Positions 15,501 to 29,200 of a stretch of 64,000 nt of DNA are shown here, piece after piece. Position 1 is the stretch's first letter, and each line of letters begins with the position of its first letter. The notes under the pieces were generated by a model that saw nothing but the letters and a program-made list of their open reading frames with translations, searched no databases and was not told the DNA's origin. The stretch is from Callipepla californica brunnescens (taxonomy: Eukaryota; Chordata; Aves; Galliformes; Odontophoridae), in the NCBI GenBank assembly GCA_023055505.1, contig JALIRH010000044.1:4092001-4156000 (forward strand). The letters are read 5' to 3'. Made by a program: the position numbers and the translations under genes.

Positions 15501-17128
15501 GGCTCTAGGAGGTACTAAGATGCTGGCAACAAAGATGTAACATGAAGGTTCTAGTTCCATTACATCTGTTTTAACATATGCTCTACACCATCTCAGCATC
15601 AGAACACCATCCAGTGATTTCTCCAGGTATGGAAGTAAATTTGTTTCCAGTTTTTTATGCATCAACACAACAAACCATTACCTATGGTCCTTTTGTTTGT
15701 GAAACAAAATGCACCGTGTCTTGGAAATGCACCTTGCACATACAGCAAAAGCTATTAAGCATTTCAGTAGGCATTCATTACTCAGAAAATTCTTTCTACT
15801 CCTTCTCATAGAGTTCTGAAGACCTTGCATCTCCTGAAATCCCCAGAAAGTAATGTGCTGTCCCAGAACTGCAGCTGAAAACCTTATTAAACTGATTTTG
15901 AAATAACCAGGTTAGTCAGATACCCATCTGATTGGAAAGCATGAGGAAAGTATCCATAAGACTACCACTAATAATCAGCAGTTGCCAATTTACTTCACAG
16001 TTCACTTAATTTACCATTACTTATACATAAAGTAAGTTACCTATTTACCTAGCAGTTTTCATTCCAAGCAAGCCTCAGGCAATTTGCTCCCCACTTCAGA
16101 ATCTTTATAAAGAAGTTCATGGTGACAGATTAAGCCAGTTGAATCACTGAAATCAGATTTTAGTTATCACTGCATCTGCACAATTGCTGAGATCTTAAAC
16201 TAAAAGCTGATAAAAGCTCTGCAACAAAATATACAAATCTTCCTGAATATCAACCGTACAAAGCATTTATAGGAGCTCTTGAGGAAGTCAATAGGAATTG
16301 CACCCACATCAGGTGGGTAATGCTTCCTTGTGCTGCCATCTTAGATTGAGAAATAATAAAATACAAATCAAACTTGCAAATTTAAATCTTTTTGCACAGC
16401 TTTACCAAAGTCATTAGCCAGATTGCTCGGTTTCTCCTCATTCCTTTATAAATGTAAGACTGGATTAGACTTTTTCCCATCTGCAAAATGATACATAAGC
16501 AATAATTCTGGGAAGAACCTGTTCCATTCTCCTGCCACACATTATTCAACCTAGCCATTCATCACAGATGCTTGCCTTCCACATCTATAACAAGCTTCAG
16601 TCTGTCACAGTTCACACATTCTAGGGCTTCAAGGTCATTGACTAAATAAAATTCTGTTAACCTTTTCAACGACATCAAATTTAATAGAGCTATTCCTCAC
16701 TGCTTTGGCAAATGTTGTATTTATGAAATCTCACAGGCACACCACTGAGCCTAAGAGTTGGAGTATTGGACAAAAAGAAAAAATAATGCTGAAAACTATT
16801 CAAGTATGCAAGCAGACTCAATGCAGCTTTCCATTCTAAGCAGTAAGAATTTCAAGTAAAATCATTTTCTCCTTGCATATCTTACTTGTAGACATTACAG
16901 ATAAAAATACATTTACTGTTTTTATTCCTATGTACCTTGGGAATGTAAATTTTACACATACCTGAGAGCAGTGTGATAGTTTACTGTGTTCTAATCATGT
17001 ATTTCTGGGTTTCCTACCCATCCCAACCAGGAATATGACACAGCTGAGACAGGGGATTCAAGTTACCTTGCAGAAAATTACCAGTGCTGTGCATAAAGTG
17101 GAAACAGATCTTTGCAGAAACCACTAGC

Positions 17129-17131
<3 letters not shown>

Positions 17132-17165
<34 letters not shown>
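17132..17165 (+). repeat. Homopolymer A run, 34 bases
   Basis: Uninterrupted run of A. No poly(A) signal, open frame or recognisable retrocopy precedes it, and no target-site duplication is clear. Confidence 0.95.
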
Positions 17166-17167
<2 letters not shown>

Positions 17168-19607
17168 GAATATTCTATATACTATGAGTACATAAAGTGC
17201 CTGCCATGCCATTAGATCAGTGCCCTTCTAATCCAGTCCCAACCAACCAACCCATCAAGCACTGATGGCAGGCTTTTTTAGTGTCTGTTTGTTCCTTGTA
17301 CCTCTGACTTGTTGAAACTCTGAAAATTTGTACTGGAAATAAATGTTCAAAGTAGAAATGTACTCAAATTGCATGCAATTATTCCTCTAACTGGTGGAAA
17401 AATCTACCACATCTTGTGCTAAAGATGAAGGTGTTTTTGAATTCAAAAAATAAGCCATGAGTGGGCCTTAGTTTACTTAGATATACCTCTACCTCTGATA
17501 AAAGGGGAACGGGACAACCTACAATTTATAACAGAAAATATCAGAGATAACATGCCAAGAACTAGCAGGATCTCATCTGGAATCAAGATTTTATTTTCTC
17601 CATTCATACTTCAGCCCATTTGGTGCTGTAATTTGAGTCTACATAACAGCTTCATAGTTATATAAGGTTCAGGAAAAGTTAGTGTGAGATTGAAGAACAA
17701 AGCTCTTTTTTCCCCAAAGCTTAATTTTTTTAATTAACAGGGAATGAGAACTTTGGTGGAGTCTAAGCTGATGATTTCTGTGGTTGCTGTTCTGGTACAA
17801 TCCCCTTCTGAGAAAGCAAAAATCAATCACAGCAAGTATTTAACAATGACAGGGCCAAATTCATCTGGGGTACAACTCCCAAGTTAATGTAGTTAACTTT
17901 CATTCTGGCCTGTAACTTAGTTTAACTGAAAAAGAGAAAATATCCCTTCACTATTCTTTTGACAACAAGCAGAATACCCATGCAAAGCCAAGCTGCACAA
18001 CAGTGATCTGGCAAGTCAATTTAAATGTGTGAATTCTTTTTTAATTACCAGGTATTCCATCTATGAATATCAGAATAAGATCTCCACTTCAACATCTGAT
18101 ACTTTAAAAAATTAAATATACTGAACATACAATAGGGATAATAATGTGAATAACTCAAATTGAAAAGCTGAACAGAGAATGGCCTCAAAAAGAATTGAGG
18201 AAGGTTGGCCTTTCCCTTCAGAAGTGTTGAATCCAAGAAGAAGAAAAACAAACACATGGACTGAGGAAACTGGGGAAAATTGAAGAGATGGGCAGAATTA
18301 ATTTGTCTAGATAATAATTTAAATGACTAAGGAGGAAGATAAGTGGCTTGCACAGTGTAAGAAACAGAAAAAGATACTTTGTGGATTCCGAAACAAAGCA
18401 GGCAGTTGCAATAACTCCCATTAGACCAACAAGTATGGCTGGAAAATTCAGATAAAACTCCCAGCCTCCCCATGCTAGTTGATCTACTACAGAATACTAC
18501 CTTTACCCAAAAACCATGCTTTGACTCCATTTTTTTGGCCACTAGGGCCAAGATATGATTACCACTGGATTCAGAGCAAAGCATTAAAAGGATCCTGCAC
18601 TAATAAAAGCACTCTATTGTACTACAAAATGACCAAGGCAAATATGGAAAAAAAGCAAAAATGACATGTACATGCATTTGCATGTATCTGGAACTACATG
18701 TTTGTTGTAGAAATTTAATTAAAAAAAAATTTGGAAACCTTTCGAAACTTGTCTATTCATTTGCTTCTGGATGTCCTGAAGAAGTCACTTTCACATACAT
18801 GATTGAGCTCAGGGAAAGAATGTATCTAAAAAACATGTATCCTTGCATTTGTAGCATTGAGAGAATACCAGCAGGAAGCCAGACAGTTACAATGGTAAGG
18901 ACACAAACACTTATCTAACAGTGCAACAAAGAGCACATGCTCCAAGAGAGACTACAGACCACTTAAAACCTTGCTCCTGCATCTCAAAGGAAAGGTTAAG
19001 GTGCAACCTAGCTGTATGTTCTTAGTTCAAAAACAAATGCCTGATGAACTTTTACAGAGACAAGTTCCCAATTTATCTGTCATAGTGCTAAATTCTAAGT
19101 CAGGCTTTTGTACGCTCAGAGCTGGCTTCTTTTCTGCAACACTGCTTCTTCTGAAAGGGCATGAGAACTCATTTTCACATTGATTCCATGCTGCAGTTCT
19201 GAATCTGCAGAGGAACCAAAGCCCAGCAAGTTTCAAGTACAAATAATGTGCACATTTTTAGTATTAATGACGACACCGTTCTTGTTTGAGGTACTCTGTC
19301 ACTTGTAGTTAAATTTGCACAGATCCCTAAAGCAGCTGTTACAGTTCAAGGGAGAGCCACAAACACCAAGTGCATCTCATTGAGCCAGTCTCCCAAAAGC
19401 ACTATGCAGAGGCCTGCCAAAGCTATCATGAAGATCTCCTCAGGTATGTTCATAGCTTTTTCAGACAAGCTGGAAAAACTGGTGCTATCTGATAGTGTTA
19501 CTCACCGGAAATATGCTACAGGATCGTAAGAGATCCTAACATCCTAAGGACACAACAGCATCCGATGCACGAGAGAGCAACGGGTGAGCCTTGACGTAGG
19601 GACACGC

Positions 19608-19621
19608 TTGCCATCTACTGG
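19608..19621 (-). promoter_or_regulatory. CTCF-like motif
   Basis: The + strand reads ttgccatctactgg, which matches the reverse complement of the CTCF core (CCASYAGRKGGCRS) at 13 of 14 positions. It lies about 5.9 kb upstream of the GDF10 ATG. Occupancy is not shown by sequence. Confidence 0.35.
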
Positions 19622-22600
19622 TCAGGAGCAGCTCATCATGCTTCTGAGACCCCCCAGCATCTGGCTAACCTAGTCCACCATATGCAGAAATCCTTCTCTA
19701 CTATCAGCTCAATACATCCTTCTCTCTTGACTGCAGCATTACTCAGACCAAGAAAATCCTGGAGAGATCCCAACCCAATTTGCAAACCCAGATCTTTGCA
19801 AACCCAGATGCAGCCATCAATTATTCCCAGCTGCTGTTGCCTTTTCCCAAATGCTGCATCTCTCCCCCTCCCTCCCCCTCCAGCCTTTCCAGTTTTCTCA
19901 AATTCCACTTGTAAACAGGGGTGTGGAGATGCCAATCACTGCTGGCCATCACAGCACAGACTCCTCCACTGTACAATGCAGTTTCATCCAGCCCACCTAC
20001 CCCATCTTCCATTCCTACCAGTTCTCCCCCCCCCAGAAAAAAAACAAAAACAAAACCACTGGTTCTTACATTGGCAACTTGTTCAGCAGGTGTCCATCTC
20101 ACTCTGAAGTGCACCAGGCTGAGCTCTGAACTTGTACTGAGCACTGACCTCACCAAGAGCCTTTGCTTCCTAGGAAACAAACTGGGTAAAAAGACAAAAA
20201 ATTCAAGGCTCTGTAGGCTGCTGGCTAGAATATAAAGACCGCTTCCTAGAGCTGCTTGAAACATTTTCTCTAAATTTCTTTTGAGCAGGAAATTGGATTG
20301 AGCTCCCCCCACTTTTCCACCCTAAAAGCAGTCTATTTTTTCTACAGCAACAATCTGAGTGCTTGGATTGCTTTGTGCTCTCCTTCTCCCGGATGACCTG
20401 TAGCTTTCCAAACCAGGGAAGGAGACAGCACATACACCAGGAAACACAGAATCCAGGCACTTGTAATACATCCTTTCACAATAAGGACACAGCTCCTAAC
20501 AGTGACAGGAACTACTTCAGTTCAAGATTGCTCCAAGGCAACATTACCAACCTGGTTTTCAGCTTGAATGAATTACCACTGGAATTTCCACTGGGAACAT
20601 TTGCTTCCATTTCTTAATGGGAAGAAATATATACCCTTTTTCTCCCTAAATGACTGTTTGTGGATTCATGGGTCACAGAAAAGTTAAAACTGCTTGTTAC
20701 CAATAAATCGTTGTCTTTATTTTTGGCCAGCTTCAAGTGCCATCACGGAATTACCTTTTTTACTCATATCAGCTGGCTGACACCTCTGCTAAATTAAACT
20801 ACCAAGATGAAGAGATTGCATTTAGTAACAAACACCTGGAGAAAATCTTCCAGCAGATCCTGGCAGCTGAGGCTGCCAACAAAATGTGGGATGCTTGCCC
20901 GCTAATTGTCTAGGCTTTCCTTATCAGAAGCACAAGTGGTGTATTACAGAAATCTAGGACTCCAAATACACAAGCCCATCATAAGCATAGCATTTTATGA
21001 CATTTTTCAAATATCAACAAACATATCCTAGACTCCCAGTGAGATAAAACAAGAAAAGAAACACTTGCTATATTTTCATTACTCATGGAAATAACACATT
21101 AAAATGACAACACCTCTTATGTACAAATTACACAGAGAAACTACAGCTAAACTTACAAAATGCTGATCCTGAGCCTGAATAGCACCAAGTGCCATCACAT
21201 TCCAGTGAAACTAGTGAAAAGGCAAGGTGCTCTCCACCTCCACACAGCCAGCCCCCTATAGTGAAATTCAGCTCCCAAGCATCTTAGCTAGATTGCTTTC
21301 ATGATCAATTAAAAGCTATAGGCAGCCCAGGCACACAGACTTAAGTACACCTTTGGACACATATTACAGGGTGCTTCCAATTACAGTAAGTTAGCCACAG
21401 TCTCTCTCCTACTGACTACAAAGTCCTTGACTACTCAGATGGAATGCCAGCAATGTAGACTTAAAACAATAGCTCATGAATGTTACTACATATAATTAAG
21501 CATAAGCTCCCTCATAGAGAGCTTTTGCCAGGTTTCTCCCCCATTTATAAAGTACGCAGATAATATGAAGACAGCATACATATTAGTTAGTGAGTACAGA
21601 TTAGTTTATCAAGGAGCAGAGAAAGCCCCATATTTCTCAAGAACAGGCCAGCCTAGAAAAGGTCCAGCACAGCCCAGACAGCAACCTCCCACTTGAAGCA
21701 CCACCTGACAGTACCTGAGCTAGGTGGGCAGAGCAGTAACATCCACAGGTCCTACGGACACTCCAACAGGAACAAAGCAACAGGTCAACTCCAAGGTCCA
21801 TCCAGAAAATCCAAATAGCAGCTCATAAACAGTACCAGTGATAAGGGCTCATAGACTCAACACACAAATGAGAGCAGAACTTTCAGGTCTGGGTTTAAAT
21901 GGTGTTCCTGGCTATGTGACTGGTGAGGTGAGGCTGCTCAGGGCAATCAAGATCAATCAGTGCACTCAAAACCCAATAGAACTACAGAGCTGATCTTTAT
22001 AGCTGTTTATATTCACCTTGTTTGTTGTATAGATTGATATCTAGCAGTTTTAATAATGTGAAAGCACTCAAAAATGAATCAAGCAAACAGTCTTTGTGTA
22101 TGTGGCTCTGCCTTGTCTGGAGTCATCACTACATTTTGCACTTGCATTTGTCTATCCTCACATCACACATCTGATGTCAGAACCACTTCACAGAAGCAAA
22201 AGCACGGTATTTTTTTTTTCATTTCCCAATAATGCCTAGTCTGACCTCCTGCAATAAAATACTCTAGCAACAAATAGAACTAGAAGATGATGGGAACTGA
22301 ATCTTCACATCTTTGTTCCTAATTTCTCACTTTTCGCAATTATACAGCATAGCCAGGGTGGTAGCATGGGAATAGAGGCAATTCTTGCTTCTTAGCAAGA
22401 TGGACAAAATAAACCATTGTCACTAAGAGGAAAAATGTAAAGCTGGACGGGAGGTTCATATCAAGTTGTTCATATCAGAGACTGGTTGTTCTTATCAGAG
22501 TGTGGCTTCAGAACGAAAAACAAAAGTAGAAGCTTGTTCTTGAGTGATGGGATGGACTGGGATGGTGAGTGCTGTTTGTTGAGAGGCAAAGCTTTCCCTA

Positions 22601-24879
22601 ACATGAAAAGGTTTGGCCTTACATGCCCAAACTCTTCTCTCAACATTATGATCTTCCAGGACTCTGGTCATTCTGCTTACTATGACACCTAAACAGTAGT
22701 AATGCTGCTTTTTTTTTTCTTTTTTTTTCTTTTTTCCTGGAGTATGAAGATATAATTTCAGTATTGTCCAAAAAAACTGAACATGCAAAAGCATTTTTAC
22801 TGACCATATATCATTACCGTCACATCATGTGATTTTGGAAATAACGTGAAAAGGATTTCAGAGTTCTGCCATCAATTTCTAGGAGAGCCTGTAGCCCACT
22901 GCATTTTATCCAGCTAACTTCTAATTAATACATTATATACTTAAGGAACGGTGTTATATGGTCCTAGCTAACTGAGTAGCACTACACAAAGCACAATATT
23001 CTTGTGAGTGAAAAATGCATGTGCTGTCCTACAATCAGTAGCAGACAGAAAATTGGACTGAAGCCCAAATTCAGTAATAATTTGTGTTTCATCATAAATG
23101 GAAGTTCCCTGGAGTTCCAAACTTCATTATCCCTGCTACCAGCTTCACTATTATAAGAGTCAGGCATTTTTTTTAGAGTTCTAACTCTGAAGTCAGTTAA
23201 TAAGTTATTTGTCCATAGAACAAAAAGATTCCCTTCCTGGTACTGCATATTCCCTCCTATATATTCCCTACATATTTCATACATCTATGTTGTATGACAA
23301 AAGAGGCATGGATCACAATAGTTCCTTTGTACAGATGTCTTTAATTCCACAAGAAAACTTGAAAAAAAAAATGAAAAGAAAAACCTGTTATTAATGGTAT
23401 GTAACACTATTTATATCATGATGATTTTAGCAGGAAGCTCAGATCTGCAATTTAAAATCTTGAATGTGTTGCTCTAACTATAGAGAGACTTTCTCCAAGT
23501 CCTGGCTTGTAAAGCTTTGACTTGAGCTATTTAAGAAGAAGAAGAAAAAAGAGACTCTACTTGGCAAGAGCTTTAATTAGCAGAAATTTCCACGCTAGGA
23601 ATATTATTCTGCATGAGCAGAAATTGCATAGCTCTTGCCTCTAGATGCCTTAGAGATGCCATTGATTGACCATATTCAGAACAGGGGAATTATGTGACCC
23701 AGTGCTAATTTGAATTCCTTTACCAAACACATTTTTATTTCATCATCTCAGCTGCATAAAAGAGTCAAAGTACCAGAGCTTTAAAGACTCAGAATTCCTG
23801 CTGTTCTGCAATAAAATAAGGCAAGAAATATTAGACATCCCTGGTTGATTCTTTAATTCTTTCCCAACGATGTCAAAGTATCAGTGTCCTACAGGTTTTA
23901 GTGCAGGTTAAAGACTGATACAAAGTGTACGCCTGAATAGGAGTTTGGAGTGAGTTAAGGAGAGAGAGAACGTTTAATGGGACATTGGTCCAAAATAGCC
24001 CAGCTTGTTCCTACCTCCTGCTGCCTCTTCCTCCTTTTCACAGGACCTTGATTGTATAGAAATAGTACAGACAAAAACCACAAACAACAAAAGGTTTGCT
24101 CACTCCCCCAGTGGAGGTCATGAGCACGCTACCATGGAGAAATAAAAAAAAAAAAAATCCATCAAAGGATGCTGTGGCTTATTTATATGCAAAGATTAAT
24201 TAATGGGAGGTTTGATACTTTAGCAACTTACATTTGGACAAATTTGTATTTGCAAATTGTTCATTTCAGACACTGAAGGGGCACAGAGTAATGTGGCCTG
24301 GTGCTAATTTTAAAAATGAATCAAACCTTTCTTTGCAATGATCCAAAAACTACAAACTTGCGGTTCAGAGCCTTTCAATAGTATCTGCTCAGATTTGAAA
24401 CTCCAAGGTTAAAACATCACAAAAGAGTTGTGTTATACACAGCAATAGTAGCTTTTTCCAACAATTTTTCAATTATTGCATTGTATACTCTCCAAGAAAA
24501 GTAACTGTCTTGGCTACTGGAGGATAAGATTTGAAAAGAGAGGCAGAATGTAGAAATTCTCTAAAAATACACTGGTCTCCTGTATAGGTTGCCTTAAAAC
24601 TGCTGTTCATTGTAGCAGATTTTCTGCCCGCTGAGTGACTACAGGCTGGGATTCAGAACTACCTGTGTCACATGATGGATAAGTGCAACACGCACCATTC
24701 ACTTTTAAATCAACGCCCTCCGACCTAAGCCATGTAAATCCTTCAGAAATTCACCCCGGTATTCTCCTCCTTCAGATCACGCTTGGAAATAGCCCAATGA
24801 CGAAAGTTTACACACACACACAACCCCTTTAACCCCTATTATTGAAGTATCGCCTCGGAATTATCAGTGACCCTTGCTG

Positions 24880-26210
24880 CACTCTTGGCTGCTTCACACG
24901 GGGTCTTCCAGAGCGCCGACCCACCGGGACCTCACTGCTCCCTGGGCTCCTTGAACCGGCCGCTATTTGCGGCGCTCCCTTCCCACGGCAGAGCCGCCAA
25001 CTCCGCCGGTCCGAACGGAGAAAGCCCCCGCACCTCCTCCTGCATAATGCGTGTGCTCCCTCTCCTCACGCAGCCCTCATCCACCCTCCCTCCCGTCCTT
25101 TGGCATCTCCTGTTCTGCGCTCGCTTCTGCTTTTAGCAGGGATTTCTCGCCGCTCCCTCGCCCCCCACCCCGCTGGCTCAGGCAGCTAAGGTGCCTGCTC
25201 GCTACCGCAGCAAGGACGTGTGTCTCCAATCAGCGGCGGAGGGCTGATTCCGTTAGAGCCTTTCCTCGCTACGCTTAAAAGAGAGGGGAAGCCCCGCTCG
25301 GGGGCGATGCAGCGTCCCCTACGCGGGTACCCGCACCCCTCGCAGCCCTTCGCCCTGCCCCGCCACCCCCAGCTCCTCGCCCCGCGGGCCCCGGGATTGG
25401 CCCGGAGGAGGCGGCATCAGCAGCGGGGGGAGGCCACCCCCACCACCCCCTCGTCCCGGTGCGGCGGAGCCGTGCGGGACAGAACGAGCCGCAGGCAGTG
25501 CCCGAGCTGCCGCCGCTCCGCGCCCGGCCGCCTGCAGCAGCAGCAGCCCCCGATGGCCGCCCGCCTGCTCTGCTGCCTCCTGCTCTGGGCCCTGCGGCCC
25601 GCGGGCTGCCGCTGTTCTGCGGGGCAGGGCGCCGGCACCCAGCCCGGCTGCACCGCCGAGCCGTCGCCGGCCCGGGACTCGCCCGACCCGGAGCCCCGCG
25701 GGGGCTCCGCGCAGCCCCTCGCTCTGAGTAGCCTCGCTCAGGACATGGTAGCTGTCCACATGCTTAAGCTCTACGAGAAGTACAACCGGGAGGGGAGCCG
25801 GCCCGGCCACGGCAACACGGTCCGCAGCTTCAAAGGCAGGCCAGGTAAGGGGACGGAGGGAGGGGGACGCCGTCCGCTCTCTGCTCCTCCGCCCTGAAGC
25901 GCAGGGTTCGCCCCGAAGCCGTCAGTGGCCGCGGGGTGTCCCGCCCCCTGGGGGTCTGCGCAGCCGGGGGAGTGCCGGGGGACCCTCGCTAATACGCGCA
26001 CCCTCTGCTCCGCGGGTGGTTTCCCACCGCTGCTGACAGTACTATCCACCGAGAGTATCTGCCCCGAAGCGGTCAGGCTCTAGAAAGCCTCCGCTGCGGG
26101 AGATGCGAAGTGTCAGCGAACGGAGCACCGCTCCCAGATCTCTCTCCCGAGGCCCTCTGAGCAGCGACTGCTGCAGCCGCAGGTCCTCCCCTCCAGCAGC
26201 CGGGGCGGCT
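24880..26210. promoter_or_regulatory. CpG island and presumed GDF10 promoter
   Basis: A sharp rise in G+C and CpG frequency begins near 24,880 and fades near 26,210, enclosing the presumed 5' UTR, exon 1 and the start of intron 1; flanks on both sides are AT-rich. A TATA-like cttaaaag sits near 25274-25281 and would place transcription start about 250 bases before the ATG, but CpG-island promoters often have dispersed starts, so the precise start is not claimed. The pattern is that of a developmentally regulated vertebrate gene. Confidence 0.8.
25553..25844 (+). CDS. GDF10: GDF10 coding exon 1
   Basis: Encodes the signal peptide and N-terminal prodomain (97 codons plus one base, so the following intron is phase 1). 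It lies inside a CpG island and its base composition is very GC-rich, unlike exons 2 and 3. ATG context is ccg-ATG-g, with G at +4. The exon ends just after the motif [10 protein letters not shown] at CCAG|GTAAGG. The segment between signal peptide and AQDMV is poorly conserved against human and alanine/proline-rich, so the exact signal cleavage point is uncertain. Confidence 0.93.
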
Positions 26211-29200
26211 CCGAGGTTTGCTAGGAGTGCCGCCTACGGGACCGTACTGCTCAGCACCTCGGGCTCTCGCACTGCCTGAACCTGTGGCAGATGCTTCCTC
26301 CTCCTTTACTCAGCTGGAGGCTGGCCTAGAGAGGTGCAGCAGCACACGTACTGTTAAAGCTTCTTACCTCGAAATAAGTTCTTTACTTAATGTTCTTCAC
26401 ATTTGTTATCTGTTGGCGAGGAAGCTTGAAATCAAAAGGAAGACATTTTCCAGGCATGGTTAACTCTTAACAAATTATTAGGTTGATTTCTAGAATATCA
26501 CTTGCTACACTTCCAGAAGAATTTTCATAGGCACAAATAATAGGTGAATTATTAGTGAGTGGTTACTAGACTACTGCACAATAATTCACGTTCTATAGTG
26601 CATAACAATTAAATTTCTATCCAGTGTCAGATGTTATATTTGAAAAGTCATTCCCTCCATTTTAGAAGGAGGAGATAATGCGGCTAATGGTAGTGTAGAG
26701 AAATTGGGAGTAAAGATGTACAGTAACTGCAGCCATTTGGGAGGGAAATGAATCTTCACACTTTACATCATTAGCCAGCCACTAATAGGGGTTATGAAGG
26801 AGCTTTCAATGTGGATAGTTATTCCATCTCCTCCTCCTCCTACTTGTATTTTTCCTGGTTAACTGATACTCAAGTGATACTGGCTGCTCCCCGAGCAAGG
26901 CCTTGTGCCACAGGAGTGATGTGGTAGGAATACAAGAATTGTATACATCTCTTCCCTCAGGTGGTTTCAAAACATCAAAAGAGCATTTCCTACCCACACA
27001 TGCTGCACTGAACAACTGCGTGTCAGACGTATTTTACTGTCAGATCGTAGAACCAAGGCAGAGATTTTTGTTGGAGTAGCTTGTCTAGAGTCATGTAGCA
27101 GGGATAGAGTGCATCTGTGTCCAAACTCATTTCTCCTGTATTCCAGCTGTACACCTTCTCTACTGGATCCTGTCTCTCCCCAGGAACATGTGCAGTGTGA
27201 AAGCAAGTTTCTCTACATTTTTTATGACAAAAAAATCATTATTTCTTCTAATTCCCTGGACTAGCAATGAATGGTCTGAAATGAACCATAAAATGACACA
27301 AGATCAAGGGAGGGAAAAAGGTTACCAATCAGTATGGTTTCTTTTTCCCTCTACATCCTCCAAGAAATTCTGGTTTACTTTTAAGACAGTACATCAGTAT
27401 GGTCATCTAACAAGATGCGGAGTTCCTCATCTTTATGAAATATAGATGACGTTTCTGATCTTATCTAGATCTGATTCCACCTACAATTACTTCCTCTTCA
27501 TAGTTCAAAGGACTGGGTTTAAAAATCCAAGTCCCCTTCAGAAAACCTGTAAGCCTCTATTTCTATGCTGCAGCTTAAAGCTCTTTGTGGTTGCGTGCTC
27601 TGGAATCTGTGACAAAGTATTGGAGTCCTCTTCTTGAGGATCACAGTTAAAGCATAACAGATTAGACTTAGTTTGCTCCTTCATCACATTCATTCACCTG
27701 TTCAGCTCTCAGTGCCATTTAGCCCTCAGAAATCATACAAGCCTTAAAAGGTATGGATTGTTTTGACTGGGTTATTATGTAATAGTAGTCCATGCTCAGT
27801 GTGAGGTAATTGCTGAATAGCATATGAATTCTGCACCTGTTCCAAATAGAACTGTTTCTTAAGCAGTGTTCAGGACTGTTTAGTGCTCTAGGAGTGCTGC
27901 ACAGACACTTCTCAACTCATCTCCATGTGTGTTCACAAGAGTTGGTCTTTTCTCTGATACAGAGCAGAGAGATAAGCACGTAGTTTGTAGCTGAAGTTTT
28001 GCTGTAGTTCAAGGCAAGTTAGTACACAGACATTTTTCTTCAGATGCTTTCCCATTTTCAGAGAACTTTGTAGCTTTACAAGACATCACAAATTGACTAA
28101 AGTTAGCCGCACAGTCAAGTTGTAAGTGGCATTAGAACACAGTTTGTGACCAAATATGAGATCTGAAGTTATTGCCCAATCTCAGCTAGGTTGTTGATAC
28201 AAAAGAATTGGTCTTCGTGGCAGCAAGCAGCTGCCTAAGCCAGGAAACCCTCCTGTAAATTGCTTCTTAAAGCTCAGGCTCATTCCTTGAATGCCACCCA
28301 TCTTTGGAGACTTTGGAGAAGACTAGAAAATAGCAGCGATTTAATTAAGACTGTTTTGTGTGTCTGTGCGAGAAAAGCAAATAAAGGGTTTTTACAAAGC
28401 TGTAATTCTGGCCTCTAGAGCTTTACAGTAGCTTTAACAACTTCATAGCTTGAAAATACTGTAAATTAAGTTGTCTACATATTGCTTTTCATGTGTGTTA
28501 TCAGTAAATATGCATTGCTAATCTTCACTTACTGCAATGCAATATTCTCCTAGCAGGTGGGTTGCCTACTAAAAGCTAGTGCTTGCTTGCTTGCTTTGGC
28601 CACTTTCCTTGCACATCTTCAACACATTTTGCCTGCATTCTGAAATTGAAGCTGTAGACGCAGTAGATAGACTCAATAAAATATTAATAGCTTTATCAAT
28701 ATTTAGCTAGAACCATTCAAATAAGAGTAGACCTGTAACAATTCTCAGCTGAAACATCGGTAAAAGCATGAATGGTATGATGAACTGTATGAGCATCTTT
28801 GGATATGACTAGTATTGATAAAAAGTTTTCTGATAGGAATCCTGTCTTGAAGTGCAGAAACAAGCAGGGTTTCATCACGGAATGCCATCTGTCAGATGCT
28901 CTGCCATGTGTGAAAATGTTACTGAATGGGTATGAGTACAGGCTGTTCCATTTCACTGCATCGGGAAAAACAAAATAAGCACAGATTGTGTGAATGGAAA
29001 TTGCCTATTTAACCATTGTTACTTCCAGGCTTTCTATGTGGTCTTGAGATTAGTAAACATAGTAACTCGCTGTGGTTTAGTCCAAATGATGCCTCTAGCC
29101 AGCACATAGCTGGACTGAAGGACAGCAATTATTTCTTGTCCTTCAATACTTTCTTACTACCAGTCTGAGCTTAAGAAAGCAGGGATCACTTCCTAGTTCT

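Larger units (their letters stand above)
1..24879. other. Intergenic DNA upstream of GDF10, no gene supported
   Basis: AT-rich sequence with only short random open frames on both strands (none over about 165 codons, none with recognisable domains or consistent splice structure). Contents that can be named: a CR1 fragment, homopolymer runs, a C-rich tract, a short CA repeat (8619-8631), and a CTCF-like motif. Long flanks of this kind around BMP-family genes often hold distal enhancers, but none can be identified without comparison. Confidence 0.75.

Noticed and set aside
17000..17165. Processed pseudogene or retrocopy ending in the A34 run
   Set aside because: No open frame, poly(A) signal or recognisable parent transcript upstream, and no clear target-site duplication.
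19682..20312. Overlapping open frames of 141 and 163 codons on opposite strands
   Set aside because: Low-complexity Pro/Ser- and Gly-rich translations with no recognisable domain or splice structure, and pyrimidine-rich DNA.
25319..25810. 163-codon open frame on the - strand over GDF10 exon 1
   Set aside because: Shadow of a GC-rich coding exon and CpG island; no domain or conserved motif.
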